A stretch of 64,000 bases of DNA from Colwellia sp. PAMC 21821 (lineage in GTDB: Bacteria > Pseudomonadota > Gammaproteobacteria > Enterobacterales > Alteromonadaceae). Numbering within the stretch: the stretch's first letter is position 1; the number at the start of each line of letters is the position of its first letter. This document shows positions 53,531 through 62,315 of this stretch, piece after piece. The notes under the pieces are model-generated. The model was given only the letters and a program-made list of their open reading frames with translations, made no database searches and was not told the DNA's origin. Made by a program: the position numbers and the translations under genes. The stretch lies in NCBI RefSeq assembly GCF_002077175.1, contig NZ_CP014943.1, forward strand, positions 4,650,001 to 4,714,000, given 5' to 3'.

Positions 53531-53544
53531 TGACACAAGTGTCA
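53531..53544. promoter_or_regulatory. Palindrome TGACACAAGTGTCA upstream of xdhA
   Basis: 6-bp perfect arms TGACAC / GTGTCA with a 2-base centre in the 385-bp region between divergent xdhA and the MarR gene. A suitable place for a repressor; the MarR protein is the obvious candidate, but this is inferred. Confidence 0.5.
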
Positions 53545-53854
53545 ATTTATTATTTTACCTGTAAACTTTCGCTAAAATTCAATTTTAAGAAAGCACAGCG
53601 CTAAATAAAGAAAATAAACACTTTAAAATCAACTTATTCCCTCAAAACTTTAAAATAAGGCTAACCAAAAGTTAAATTTATAACGTTAACTTTTCTTTAA
53701 CTTTGCGCTAGCTCAATTATAACTGGGGGATAAATTAGATAACCCGCCTAATAACCTTGATCTCAATAGCTTTCAAACGAATAATTTGCTAGCCTTAGCT
53801 TCATTATAATAGTTTAAAATCCCAAAATTCTCGCGGGACTCTCTCGGATAAATA

Positions 53855-54340
53855 ATGGACGAAGTCGATAAAAAAATTGAGCAATGGGCAATTCAAATGC
53901 CAGAACTCGATACCAAGCCTATGGCAATTACCAGCCGAGTGTTACGAATATCAAAACACATGAGTGATGAATTAACTAAGTCATTTCGTGATTATGAGCT
54001 TACCGATGCTGGTTTTGATGTTTTAGCGACGTTACTGCGTATAGGGCCGCCACATGCACTTTCACCTAATCAATTGCTTGAACAAATGCTGATCACTTCT
54101 GGCACAATGACCAGCCGTATAGATTTACTTGAACGTAAACAATTGGTTAAGCGCACAGTGAATAAAAAAGATAAAAGAAGTGTCACTGTCTCACTTACAC
54201 CGAAAGGCTTAAGTCTTATTGAGAAGGTGATAGTTGAACATACTCAGAGCCAGAAAAGCTTAGTTTCATGTTTTTCCCCAGCAGAACAAACGCAGTTTGA
54301 AACTTTGCTTAAGCGATATTTGACGCAAGTCGGTTATTAA
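53855..54340 (+). CDS. MarR-family regulator, possible urate-responsive (UrtR/HucR/PecS-like) type
   Basis: 161 residues. Winged helix at about 62-120: NQLLEQMLITSGTMTSRIDLLERKQLVKRTVNKKDKRSVTVSLTPKG. The N-terminus has an extra helix with Trp11 (EQWAIQMPELDTKPMAI), and DAGFDVLATLLRIGPP supplies an Asp in the position that, in the UrtR group, binds urate together with the Trp and Arg residues. That similarity is from my memory of HucR and PecS. Divergent from xdhA, which strengthens a role in purine control. It may also be a general MarR. Confidence 0.8.
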   Translation: MDEVDKKIEQWAIQMPELDTKPMAITSRVLRISKHMSDELTKSFRDYELTDAGFDVLATLLRIGPPHALSPNQLLEQMLITSGTMTSRIDLLERKQLVKRTVNKKDKRSVTVSLTPKGLSLIEKVIVEHTQSQKSLVSCFSPAEQTQFETLLKRYLTQVGY

Positions 54341-54397
54341 TAAGTGGTATAGGTAAACTAGATTAAACAAGCATCTAATTTCGTTAGATAAAAAAAA

Positions 54398-54434
54398 CGC
54401 GTATAGCGTCATTGGATAATGACAGCTATACGCG
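54398..54434. terminator. Bidirectional hairpin terminator
   Basis: Long stem CGCGTATAGC-GTCATT / AATGAC-A-GCTATACGCG with a GGAT loop and one bulged base. On the minus strand a T7 run follows, so it terminates allE; it also lies after the convergent MarR gene. Confidence 0.82.
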
Positions 54435-54470
54435 CTTATTAGTTAATTTAGCAGTTAATTTAGCAGTTTA

Positions 54471-55307
54471 TTAGTTTTTAGGACGAATAAACGGCATTTG
54501 TCTATTTACGTCTTTGTATAATAAATATCTGAATGGACCAGGTCCGCCGGTGTAACATGACTGTGGACAGAAAGCTCGTAACCACATAAAGTCACCAGCT
54601 TCTACTTCTACCCATTCTCCATTTAAATGATAAACCGCTTTACCTTCTAAAACGTATAAACCATGTTCCATTACATGAGTTTCATCAAAAGGAATAACGC
54701 CGCCTGGCTGGAAAGTGACCACATTCACATGCATGTCAAAACGCATGTCGGTTGGGTCCATAAATCTTGTTGTACCCCAAACACCACCAGTATTTGGCAT
54801 GTCGGTACGGTCTAAGTCTTGATCACTTGTGACAAAAGCTTCAGGTACGTCAATGCCCTCAACATATTGATATGCTTTGCGGATCCAATGGAATTTTACG
54901 TTGGCATCGCTATTGTTTTTTATCGTCCAGTTACATGTTGGTGGTAAATATGCATAACCACCCGTGCCCATGTGATGAGCGACACCTTCAATCGTAATGT
55001 CCATTTCACCTTCAACGACAAAAAGCACGCCTTGAGCACTTTCATCAAGTTCAGGTTTATTTGAACCGCCACCAGGCGCTACTTCAACAATATATTGCGA
55101 GAATGTCTCGGCAAAACCACTAAGTGGGCGAGCAATAACCCACATACGCATCTGATCCCAAAAAGGCAGATAGCTAGTAACGATATCAGTCAATACGCGT
55201 TTAGGAATAACCGCGTAAGCTTCTGTAAAAATAGCGCGGTCTGATATTAATTGTGTTTGTGGCGGCAAGCCGCCCGTTGGTGCGTAATATGTATGTTTGT
55301 GTGACAT
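54471..55307 (-). CDS. allE: (S)-ureidoglycine aminohydrolase AllE (bicupin)
   Basis: 278 residues with two cupin domains (about 55-140 and 175-265). GVLFVVEGEMDITIEGV and ETHVMEHGLYVLEGKAVYHLNGEWVEVEAGDFMWLRAFCPQ contain the metal-binding His/Glu and match AllE (YlbA). It converts (S)-ureidoglycine into (S)-ureidoglycolate and ammonia, the step before AllA. The start codon is 2 bp after the glcB stop, and its ribosome site (AAGGAA) is inside the last glcB codons, so the two are tightly coupled. Confidence 0.92.
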   Translation of the reverse strand: MSHKHTYYAPTGGLPPQTQLISDRAIFTEAYAVIPKRVLTDIVTSYLPFWDQMRMWVIARPLSGFAETFSQYIVEVAPGGGSNKPELDESAQGVLFVVEGEMDITIEGVAHHMGTGGYAYLPPTCNWTIKNNSDANVKFHWIRKAYQYVEGIDVPEAFVTSDQDLDRTDMPNTGGVWGTTRFMDPTDMRFDMHVNVVTFQPGGVIPFDETHVMEHGLYVLEGKAVYHLNGEWVEVEAGDFMWLRAFCPQSCYTGGPGPFRYLLYKDVNRQMPFIRPKN

Positions 55308-55309
55308 GC

Positions 55310-57493
55310 TTAGTTCCTTAATGACTGGGCTTCAATGAATTGTTTTCTATATTCATGAAGCAAAGGTTCGGTATACCCGTTTGGTTGAGTTTTACCTTTA
55401 AATATTAAATCTAATGCTGCTTGAAAAGATAAGCTCTTTTCAAAATCTGCAGACATAGCTTGATAATTGTTATCGTGCGCATTTTGTTGGTCAACGATGA
55501 CCGCCATTTTTTCTAAAGCGGTTCTAACTTGCGATTCGGTTAAGATACCATGTTCAAGCCAATTACAAATATGCTGGCTAGAAATTCGTAAGGTTGCTCT
55601 ATCTTCCATTAAACCAATGTTATTAATATCAGGTACTTTCGATGCGCCCATACCTAAATCAACCCATCGAACTACATAACCTAATAGGCCTTGTGCGTTA
55701 TTGTTTAGTTCTTTATCGATGGCTTCTTCACTAAGATTTTTTACGTCAGTCAGCAATGGTACCGTGAGTATATCGTCGATACTTGCACGTACTCTTTTGG
55801 CAAGTGCCTTTTGTATCTCAAACACTTTAACTTGATGATAATGCATAGCATGAAGTGTTGCACCTGTTGGCGAAGGTACCCAAGCCGTATTAGCACCGGC
55901 TAATGGGTGAGAAATTTTCACTTTCATCATTTCAGCCATCTCGTCTGGGATGGCCCACATGCCCTTACCAATTTGCGCTTTTCCTGAAAACCCGCAAGCT
56001 AAGCCTATATCAACATTCCAGTCTTCGTAAGCTTTAATCCATGGTTGTGCTTTCATATTACCCTTTGGCACCATAGGGCCGAGTAACATGCTGGTGTGTA
56101 TTTCGTCCCCTGTTCGGTCCAAGAATCCAGTATTAATAAATACAACCCGGCTTTTAACAGCCCGAATACATTCTTTTAAGTTAACGGTAGTGCGTCGCTC
56201 TTCATCCATAACACCAATTTTAATGGTGTCTCTAGCAAGGCCTAGTGCGTCTTCAACTGCGTTAAATAGTTTATTAGCGAATGCCACTTCTTCAGGGCCA
56301 TGCATTTTTGGCTTAACGATATAAACATTGCCATTTCGAGAGTTACGATGAAGGTTAGTTTTATGTATGTCATGTAAGGCTATCAAGGTACTTATCATGG
56401 CGTCCATGATACCTTCTTGAATTTCAAAGCCGTCTTTATCGACTATAGCTGGGTTGGTCATTAAATGGCCAACATTTCGACAAAATAACAAACTACGTCC
56501 ATGCACAGCAAAACTGTTATCTGACAGATCTTGATACGCTTTATCAGCTAAAAGTACACGTTTAGTTACTTTACCAGACTTTTCAATCGTCTCGCTTAAA
56601 TCACCTTTCATTAAGCCGAGCCAATTACGATATACGTGGATTTTTTCTTCGGCATTAACCGCAACCACTGAATCTTCAAAGTCTTGAATGGTGGTAAGAG
56701 CTGATTCTAAGGTAATATCTTTTATACCTGCAGCATCTGTTTTTCCAATAGCCGACATGGCGTCTATTTCAATCGCTACACGTAAATCGTTATGAGTTAG
56801 TAGTATTGAACTAGGGCTCTCTTTTTGCCCTTGATAACCGATGAGTAACTGTGCATTCTGTAATTGAGTTGTTGTTCCATCAACCAATTTTACATGTAGC
56901 TGTTTGTTGTCAATATAATAACAACAAGCGTGTTTATGTAAGCCTGATAGTAGCGGAAAATGCGAGTCTAGAAAGTCCCGTCCGTAGGCTATGACTTTAT
57001 TGGCTCGAATAGCATTGTGCGCACGACCTTTCTCAGCGCCACCTTCGTCACTAATAACATCAGTGCCATAAAGTGCGTCATACAAACTGCCCCAACGAGC
57101 GTTCGCAGCATTTAAAGCAAAACGAGCATTGGCTGTTGGTACGACTAACTGTGGCCCAGCTTGTGTGCTTATTTCAGTATCGACATTCGAAGTGCTTATT
57201 TGAAAGTCTTCGCCTTCAGGCACCAAATAGCCGATTTCAGTTAGAAATGCTTTGTAGGCTAAGACATCAAAACTACCTTGATGCTTTAAATTCCATTGAT
57301 CTATTTGTTCCTGCAAAGCAATACGCTTGGCTAATAAAGCTCTATTTTCTGGCCCTAAATCATGGGTTATTTTTGATAAAACCGACCAAAAATGTTGCTC
57401 AGTAATGTCCAAGCCGGGTAATACTTCTGCTTTTATAAAGTTTACTAATTCGTTATTAACCTTTAGTAAGTCTTTTTGTTGATAATTTGTCAT
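55310..57493 (-). CDS. glcB: Malate synthase G
   Basis: 727 residues, G-isoform length (E. coli GlcB 723). The barrel contains [22 protein letters not shown] (near 346-367), [20 protein letters not shown] (near 383-402) with conserved Glu and Arg, and [17 protein letters not shown] around residue 540. It condenses glyoxylate with acetyl-CoA into malate. No isocitrate lyase or glycolate oxidase gene is present nearby; instead allE follows 2 bp downstream, so this copy appears tied to glyoxylate from allantoin. A 24-bp palindrome lies about 90 bp upstream of the start. Confidence 0.93.
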   Translation of the reverse strand: MTNYQQKDLLKVNNELVNFIKAEVLPGLDITEQHFWSVLSKITHDLGPENRALLAKRIALQEQIDQWNLKHQGSFDVLAYKAFLTEIGYLVPEGEDFQISTSNVDTEISTQAGPQLVVPTANARFALNAANARWGSLYDALYGTDVISDEGGAEKGRAHNAIRANKVIAYGRDFLDSHFPLLSGLHKHACCYYIDNKQLHVKLVDGTTTQLQNAQLLIGYQGQKESPSSILLTHNDLRVAIEIDAMSAIGKTDAAGIKDITLESALTTIQDFEDSVVAVNAEEKIHVYRNWLGLMKGDLSETIEKSGKVTKRVLLADKAYQDLSDNSFAVHGRSLLFCRNVGHLMTNPAIVDKDGFEIQEGIMDAMISTLIALHDIHKTNLHRNSRNGNVYIVKPKMHGPEEVAFANKLFNAVEDALGLARDTIKIGVMDEERRTTVNLKECIRAVKSRVVFINTGFLDRTGDEIHTSMLLGPMVPKGNMKAQPWIKAYEDWNVDIGLACGFSGKAQIGKGMWAIPDEMAEMMKVKISHPLAGANTAWVPSPTGATLHAMHYHQVKVFEIQKALAKRVRASIDDILTVPLLTDVKNLSEEAIDKELNNNAQGLLGYVVRWVDLGMGASKVPDINNIGLMEDRATLRISSQHICNWLEHGILTESQVRTALEKMAVIVDQQNAHDNNYQAMSADFEKSLSFQAALDLIFKGKTQPNGYTEPLLHEYRKQFIEAQSLRN

Positions 57494-57583
57494 GTTGTTA
57501 TTTACTCACTGCTTTTGGATATTTAAAGCTTCAATACTGTTAAATGTAAACAAATACCCAGCACCTGTCAACTAAGTCAGTTA

Positions 57584-57607
57584 ATTGTAAACATAATTGT
57601 TGACAAT
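57584..57607. promoter_or_regulatory. 24-bp near-palindrome upstream of glcB
   Basis: ATTGTAAAC - ATAATT - GTTGACAAT: 9-bp arms with one mismatch, 91 bp before the glcB start in the divergent region shared with the second uraH. Possible operator. It is different from the bhc/uraD site type. Confidence 0.5.
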
Positions 57608-57825
57608 TTAAATGGAAGTAACCTATAGTAGCCTGAAGCATAGTACTTTTTTTAATCATGTGTATAGAAAGATAATCAGTTTACGTAAATTAAGGCACTT
57701 AGTATTAGCTGCATCTATACTAAGGTTTTATTTAAAATATTTATGTCCTTTTTTCAGACACGATTAAAATAAACAAACTAATTAAACCTTAGTAGATATG
57801 ACCAACGAACAAAAAGGAATATTAA

Positions 57826-58179
57826 ATGGCGAAGTTATCAACGCACGTTCTAGACACTGCAAACGGTGTTCCGGCACAAGGCATTACACTAGAATTTTAT
57901 CGCTTGGAAGGTTCGAACCAACGACTCATCAAAACATTATCAACAAATAGTGATGGTCGAACAGACGAACTGTTATTAGATGACAGCAATATCGAAGTTG
58001 GTGAGTATTCGATTGTTTTTTATGTTGGTGATTACTTCTCCAAACTCACCGGTGATAAAACCGAACCGGCATTTTTAAATCGTATACCCATTAATTTTGG
58101 TATTTTTGACGCCAAGGCTAATTATCATGTGCCATTATTAGTGTCGCCATGGAGCTATTCTACCTATCGTGGCAGTTAA
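57826..58179 (+). CDS. uraH: 5-hydroxyisourate hydrolase UraH, copy 2
   Basis: 117 residues with the same catalytic marks as copy 1: His in STHVLDTANG, Arg in NSDGRTDELL, His in ANYHVPLLV and the ending YSTYRGS. Other positions differ widely from copy 1 (for example EFYRLEGSNQRLIKTL), so the two are old paralogs or one came by transfer. No signal peptide. It heads the plus-strand group uraH-ytoQ-usp-cynX, divergent from glcB-allE. Function as a second HIU hydrolase is likely because all catalytic residues are kept. Confidence 0.9.
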   Translation: MAKLSTHVLDTANGVPAQGITLEFYRLEGSNQRLIKTLSTNSDGRTDELLLDDSNIEVGEYSIVFYVGDYFSKLTGDKTEPAFLNRIPINFGIFDAKANYHVPLLVSPWSYSTYRGS

Positions 58180-58291
58180 TTAATTACCTCAGTTTTCCTA
58201 CTGAAGACAGCCATTGGTAGGCAAACAAGGTTGTAGCTTAAAATCGGCAATAATAGTACGTTAACAATAAGAACTGATTAAGGAAACAAAC

Positions 58292-58729
58292 ATGAAGCAA
58301 TGGAATATTTATCTTTCAGGTGAAATTCATACTGATTGGCGTCAACAAATAGAACAAGGCTGCAAAGCGCTACCTGTTGTATTTACTTCACCGGTAACGG
58401 TGCATGAACTTAGTGATGCCGCAGGTGACCATTTAGGTCATGCAGAAGATCCTTTTTGGCGCGACCATCAGTCTTCAAAAGTTAACGCGATAAGAACCCA
58501 AACGCTGATACAAAACTGTGACCTGGCTATTGTGAGGTTTGGTGATAAATATAAACAATGGAATGCCGCTTTTGACGCTGGACAATGTGCCGCTTTAGGT
58601 AAACCTTACGTCACACTCCATGACGACAGTATTATCCACCCATTAAAAGAAGTCGATGCTATGGCTTTCGCATGGGCAAAAACGACCACCGATATTATCA
58701 AAATTATTGACTATGTTGTAAAACAATAA
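58292..58729 (+). CDS. ytoQ: YtoQ-family protein
   Basis: 145 residues. KQWNIYLSGEIHTDWRQQIEQG at the start, SPVTVHELSDAAGDHLGHAEDPFWRDHQSSKVNAIRTQTLIQNCD in the middle and FDAGQCAALGKPYVTLHDD are typical of YtoQ, a nucleoside 2-deoxyribosyltransferase-like Rossmann fold. The biochemical role is unknown; the fold suggests binding of a nucleoside or nucleobase, in line with the neighbours. ATG with AAGGA upstream. About 110 bp after uraH copy 2. Confidence 0.83.
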   Translation: MKQWNIYLSGEIHTDWRQQIEQGCKALPVVFTSPVTVHELSDAAGDHLGHAEDPFWRDHQSSKVNAIRTQTLIQNCDLAIVRFGDKYKQWNAAFDAGQCAALGKPYVTLHDDSIIHPLKEVDAMAFAWAKTTTDIIKIIDYVVKQ

Positions 58730-58773
58730 TAACTATAAATCAACCACTAAAACATCAAACAAAGGAAAACACA

Positions 58774-59673
58774 ATGGCAGATTATAAACGTATATTCGTC
58801 GCTATAACCCCTCACAGGGAAGAACAACCAGCCCTTGCTCGTGCTGTTTTTTTAGCAAATAAGTATCAGGCCGAATTAATATTGGGCAGTTCGATGTATA
58901 ACAGAAGTATTGAAAAAGCTTCTGGTGTTGCAGGAGAAAGCTGCAAAGATCTTAAACGAGAGTTGATGGAAGATCAGAAAAAAGTGATGCTAGAGTTAGC
59001 TGCATCGCTTGGAGTTGAAACAAAAACTACTTGCGTAGTGACTTGGCATAAAAAATGGTATGAAGGTGTAATAAACCTAGCAACTGAGAACAATTGCGAT
59101 CTTATTATTAAAGAAACTAAGCATTACAAAAAATCAGTACGCAACCTATTCACACCGGATCACTGGAATTTACTGCGTTGTAGCCCAATTAATGTGCTGA
59201 TGGTTAAAAACCATAAATGGACCTGTAACGGCGATATAGTTACCGCCATAAGTTTAGATGACGGCGATAGCGAGCATCAATGCTTAAGTGAAAAGGTCGC
59301 GAAAGAAGCGGCTTCTATGTCAAAACTATTTGGTGCAAACTTACATTTTATCAATACGGTAAGTAAGGCCCCTATGCATATAGCGGTAGATAAATCTGCT
59401 TTTGATCCAGTGAAAGTCAATGCACGAGTGAAGCTCAAACATAAAGAACGTTTACAAACACTCGCCGATAATTTAAACATTTCTAATGTAAATATTAGAG
59501 TTGAAGAAGGATTACCAGGTCACGTTGTTCCAAAGTTATGTGACGATTTAAATGCTGAATGTTTAATACTCGGCTCTGTTGGTCGTAAAGGTGTAACTGC
59601 CGCATTATTAGGTAATACTGCAGAATATATTATCGACAAATTAGACTGCGATACTCTTGTTGTTAAAGGCTAA
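58774..59673 (+). CDS. Universal stress protein with two Usp domains (UspE-like)
   Basis: 299 residues, two tandem Usp domains of about 145 residues. The first starts KRIFVAITPHREEQPALARAV, the second near residue 150 with GDIVTAISLDD, and the end GSVGRKGVTAALLGNTAEYIIDKLDCDTLVVKG carries the G-x2-G-x9-GNTAE ATP-binding-type motif. UspE-like proteins help survive stress and affect motility; the link to purine genes is unknown. ATG with AAAGGAAA upstream. 44 bp after ytoQ; overlaps the next gene by 17 bp. Confidence 0.85.
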   Translation: MADYKRIFVAITPHREEQPALARAVFLANKYQAELILGSSMYNRSIEKASGVAGESCKDLKRELMEDQKKVMLELAASLGVETKTTCVVTWHKKWYEGVINLATENNCDLIIKETKHYKKSVRNLFTPDHWNLLRCSPINVLMVKNHKWTCNGDIVTAISLDDGDSEHQCLSEKVAKEAASMSKLFGANLHFINTVSKAPMHIAVDKSAFDPVKVNARVKLKHKERLQTLADNLNISNVNIRVEEGLPGHVVPKLCDDLNAECLILGSVGRKGVTAALLGNTAEYIIDKLDCDTLVVKG

Positions 59674-60835
59674 CACCTTAAGGGCTATTACATTATTAAT
59701 AGCCCTTATTCTTATTTCTCTCAATTTACGACCTGCACTTACTTCAATTGCCCCCGTTATGGAGCGTATTGTTGAAGATCTCTCACTCAGCCGTGCAAGT
59801 GCTGGGTTAATAACGACCATACCCGTACTATTAATGGGTTTTCTCGCCCCCATTGCGCCTATTTTAGCGCGACGATGGAGTCAAGAGCGCGTGTTAACAA
59901 GTGCTATGGCCCTTCTCGTTGCTGCCTTATCCATTCGTTATTTTAGCCAATACAGCTTCACACTATTATTAATTTCAGCCTTCATTGCTGGCGTTGCGAT
60001 TGCTATCGCCGGTCCCTTAATGTCTGGCTTTATAAAACAGTATTTTTCTCGTCATATTACGATCGCTATCACTATTTATTCGGTCAGCATTGCTGTTGGA
60101 GCATCTCTGGCCGTAGCACTGACCATTCCGATTATACAACTCAATAACGACCATTGGGAGCGCGGGCTAGCTGCATGGGGATTATTGGCGTTAGTCGCTT
60201 TTCTTATGTTGCTTATTTTTATGCCTAAATCATCCAGTAAAAAGCAACCGGTTTATAGCCATCAAAAACTGCCGTTAGACTCTTTTAGAGCTTGGTTATT
60301 AACCGGGTTTTTCGCCGCACAATCTGGTGTTTTTTATGCCTTGTCAACATGGTTAGTAGCACACTTTCAGCATGCAGGCTTTGATACTATTAAGGCAAGT
60401 ATGCTAGCAAGCTCTTTTATGGCTTCAGGCATTATAGGGGCATTTACTTTACCCTTATTAGCAGCACGCGTAGCCAATCGCAATATACTTATTGCCGGTG
60501 TAACGCTGTCTTCGACCTTACTGATCCTATGCATTGCTTGGCAGCCTCAATGGCACCCAATAGCCGTTGTATCCTTATTGGGTATCACAACATCAGGCAC
60601 TTTTGCACTGGCGCTTGCATTACCCGTTATGGAGTCAAATTCGCCGCAATCAGCGTCACAGCTATCATCGATGATGTCATCTTTTGGCTATATCGTTGGA
60701 GGTATAACACCTTCACTGGTGGGTATTGGACGTGACATAACCGATAGTTTTCAATGGCCAATGACATTTTTGTCTGCGTTAAGCTTTTCTATGGTCATTA
60801 TCGCGCTATTCCTTCGTAATAAACCTAACGATTAA
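59657..60835 (+). CDS. MFS transporter of the CynX/NimT family
   Basis: 392 residues, 12 helices. The first helix ISLNLRPALTSIAPVMERI and the loop GFLAPIAPILARRWSQERVL are hallmarks of the CynX/NimT group (cyanate transporter CynX, nitroimidazole transporter NimT). No ATG precedes helix 1, so TTG at 59657 is chosen, giving a 17-bp overlap with the uspE-like gene and no clear ribosome site. Substrate unknown; context suggests a purine-derived or nitrogen-rich anion. Followed by a strong terminator. Confidence 0.8.
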   Translation: MLLKANTLRAITLLIALILISLNLRPALTSIAPVMERIVEDLSLSRASAGLITTIPVLLMGFLAPIAPILARRWSQERVLTSAMALLVAALSIRYFSQYSFTLLLISAFIAGVAIAIAGPLMSGFIKQYFSRHITIAITIYSVSIAVGASLAVALTIPIIQLNNDHWERGLAAWGLLALVAFLMLLIFMPKSSSKKQPVYSHQKLPLDSFRAWLLTGFFAAQSGVFYALSTWLVAHFQHAGFDTIKASMLASSFMASGIIGAFTLPLLAARVANRNILIAGVTLSSTLLILCIAWQPQWHPIAVVSLLGITTSGTFALALALPVMESNSPQSASQLSSMMSSFGYIVGGITPSLVGIGRDITDSFQWPMTFLSALSFSMVIIALFLRNKPND

Positions 60836-60854
60836 AGGCATTAATAAACATAAA

Positions 60855-60893
60855 AAAGCCCAGTAAAATAATTTCATTATTTTACTGGGCTTT
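60855..60893. terminator. Long hairpin terminator between cynX-like and allantoinase genes
   Basis: An 18-bp perfect stem AAAGCCCAGTAAAATAAT / ATTATTTTACTGGGCTTT with a 3-base loop. It serves the plus-strand transporter and possibly the convergent allantoinase. Confidence 0.88.
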
Positions 60894-60954
60894 ATGCTGC
60901 TTTATGTTGCTTTATTAAATTAACCTAGCGATTGTAAGCTAACGGTTAAGTACC

Positions 60955-61875
60955 TTATTTAGCACCATGATGCTTTATCCAATGCTCAGCTATATCTTGT
61001 CTGCGACATAACCATACATCATTAAACTGTTCAACATAGTCAAGGAACCTGACTAAACTTGCAAACCTTCCCGGTCGACCTATGATGCGACAATGCAGGC
61101 CAATTGACATCATTTTCGGCGCATCTTCACCTTCTGCATATAGAGTATCAAAGGTGTCTTTTAAATAGTTAAAGAATTGATCGCCTGCATTAAAACCTTG
61201 TGGGCTGGCAAATCGCATATCGTTGACATCAAGCGTATAAGGCACGATTAAATGCGGCTTGTTTATACCTTCAACGAAATAGGGTAAATCATCTGCATAA
61301 CTATCTGAATCATACAAAAATGAACCCTCTTCGAGCACCAATTGACGCGTATTCTCACTCATTCGGCCTAAATACCAACCCTTAGGCTTTTCACCGGTCA
61401 TTTCTTGATGAATGGCGATGGCTTTTTGTAGGTGCTCACGCTCTGTATCAATAGAGACTTTTTGATAATCTATCCAACGGTAGCCATGGCTGGCAATTTC
61501 CCAATCAGCTTTTAACATGGCTTCTACGGCTTCTGGATTTCTCTGCATCGCCATGGCGACACCAAAAACGGTAACCGGTACTTTACGCTCGGTAAATAAA
61601 CGATGTAAACGCCAAAAGCCAGCTCTGCTGCCAAATTCATAAAATGACTCCATATTCATATGGCGTTCATTTTCAAACGGCAGTGCACCAATTATTTCAG
61701 ACAAGAAGGTTTCTGATGCCTTATCGCCATGTAAGATACAATTTTCTGCACCTTCTTCGTAATTAATAACAAATTGAACCGCTACTTTTGCCTTGTTAGG
61801 CCAATTAGCATGCGGAACCTTCTGGCCATAGCCTTTCATGTCTCTAGGATAATTATTCATATTTACTGATGTCAT
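60955..61875 (-). CDS. puuE: Allantoinase PuuE (polysaccharide deacetylase-like fold)
   Basis: 306 residues with a NodB-like barrel. YPRDMKGYGQKVPHANWPN at the N-terminus, VQFVINYEEGAENCILHGD (about 34-52), WEIASHGYRWIDYQ and GWYLGRMSENTRQL are characteristic of PuuE. Cofactor-independent, it opens S-allantoin to allantoate, unlike the amidohydrolase AllB. ATG at 61875; an internal ATG (61860) also gives the family start. It stands apart from the uraD operon, about 13 kb away, and is followed by a purine permease gene upstream on the same strand. Confidence 0.92.
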   Translation of the reverse strand: MTSVNMNNYPRDMKGYGQKVPHANWPNKAKVAVQFVINYEEGAENCILHGDKASETFLSEIIGALPFENERHMNMESFYEFGSRAGFWRLHRLFTERKVPVTVFGVAMAMQRNPEAVEAMLKADWEIASHGYRWIDYQKVSIDTEREHLQKAIAIHQEMTGEKPKGWYLGRMSENTRQLVLEEGSFLYDSDSYADDLPYFVEGINKPHLIVPYTLDVNDMRFASPQGFNAGDQFFNYLKDTFDTLYAEGEDAPKMMSIGLHCRIIGRPGRFASLVRFLDYVEQFNDVWLCRRQDIAEHWIKHHGAK

Positions 61876-62315
61876 ATCAATGTCAACTCAATAGTTTGAT
61901 TTCTAATTTTTCATTGTTGTATATAGGTCTAGTCCATTCAACAACATAAATACGGTCTTTATAAAGAAGGTCTTTAAACGTTTAAAAATAAGTTAAAGAA
62001 CCTGAAAATTAAAGCTTGTCGACCGTTAATCACAAAAGCTTGAAAATGGGTATACGAGTAAGAAGGCTGTTAACACACAAGTTAACTATCTTTTCTAAAG
62101 GAAAGCGATATTAGCGTGCTAAATTATCCTTTAAGACAATACACTGCTGAAAAATTAGCTGAGTTAACGTGTGAAGACATCTTATCGTTACGTAATTTAC
62201 TAAATAATCACGTTAGGGTGTTAATAAAAAATAATATTATCGAACAATAATGTTAAGTTATTGTTCGATAATGTTTAATCAGGCTAGTTGCAACTGCTAA
62301 CTAGCCTAGTTCAAC
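61876..62315. other. Intergenic region with a small frame and hairpins
   Basis: 440 bp between puuE and the permease. It contains a 44-codon GTG-started plus-strand frame (62116-62250) with AAAGGA upstream, not recognised as any family, and two inverted repeats: ATTATCGAACAATAA / TTATTGTTCGATAAT (62236-62272) and GGCTAGTT / AACTAGCC (62282-62306). The second may terminate the permease transcript. Confidence 0.45.
62236..62272. terminator. Perfect 15-bp hairpin near the permease 3' end
   Basis: ATTATCGAACAATAA - TGTTAAG - TTATTGTTCGATAAT, 15-bp arms, 44 bp past the minus-strand permease stop. Its left arm overlaps the end of a small plus-strand frame. No long T run follows on either side. Confidence 0.55.
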
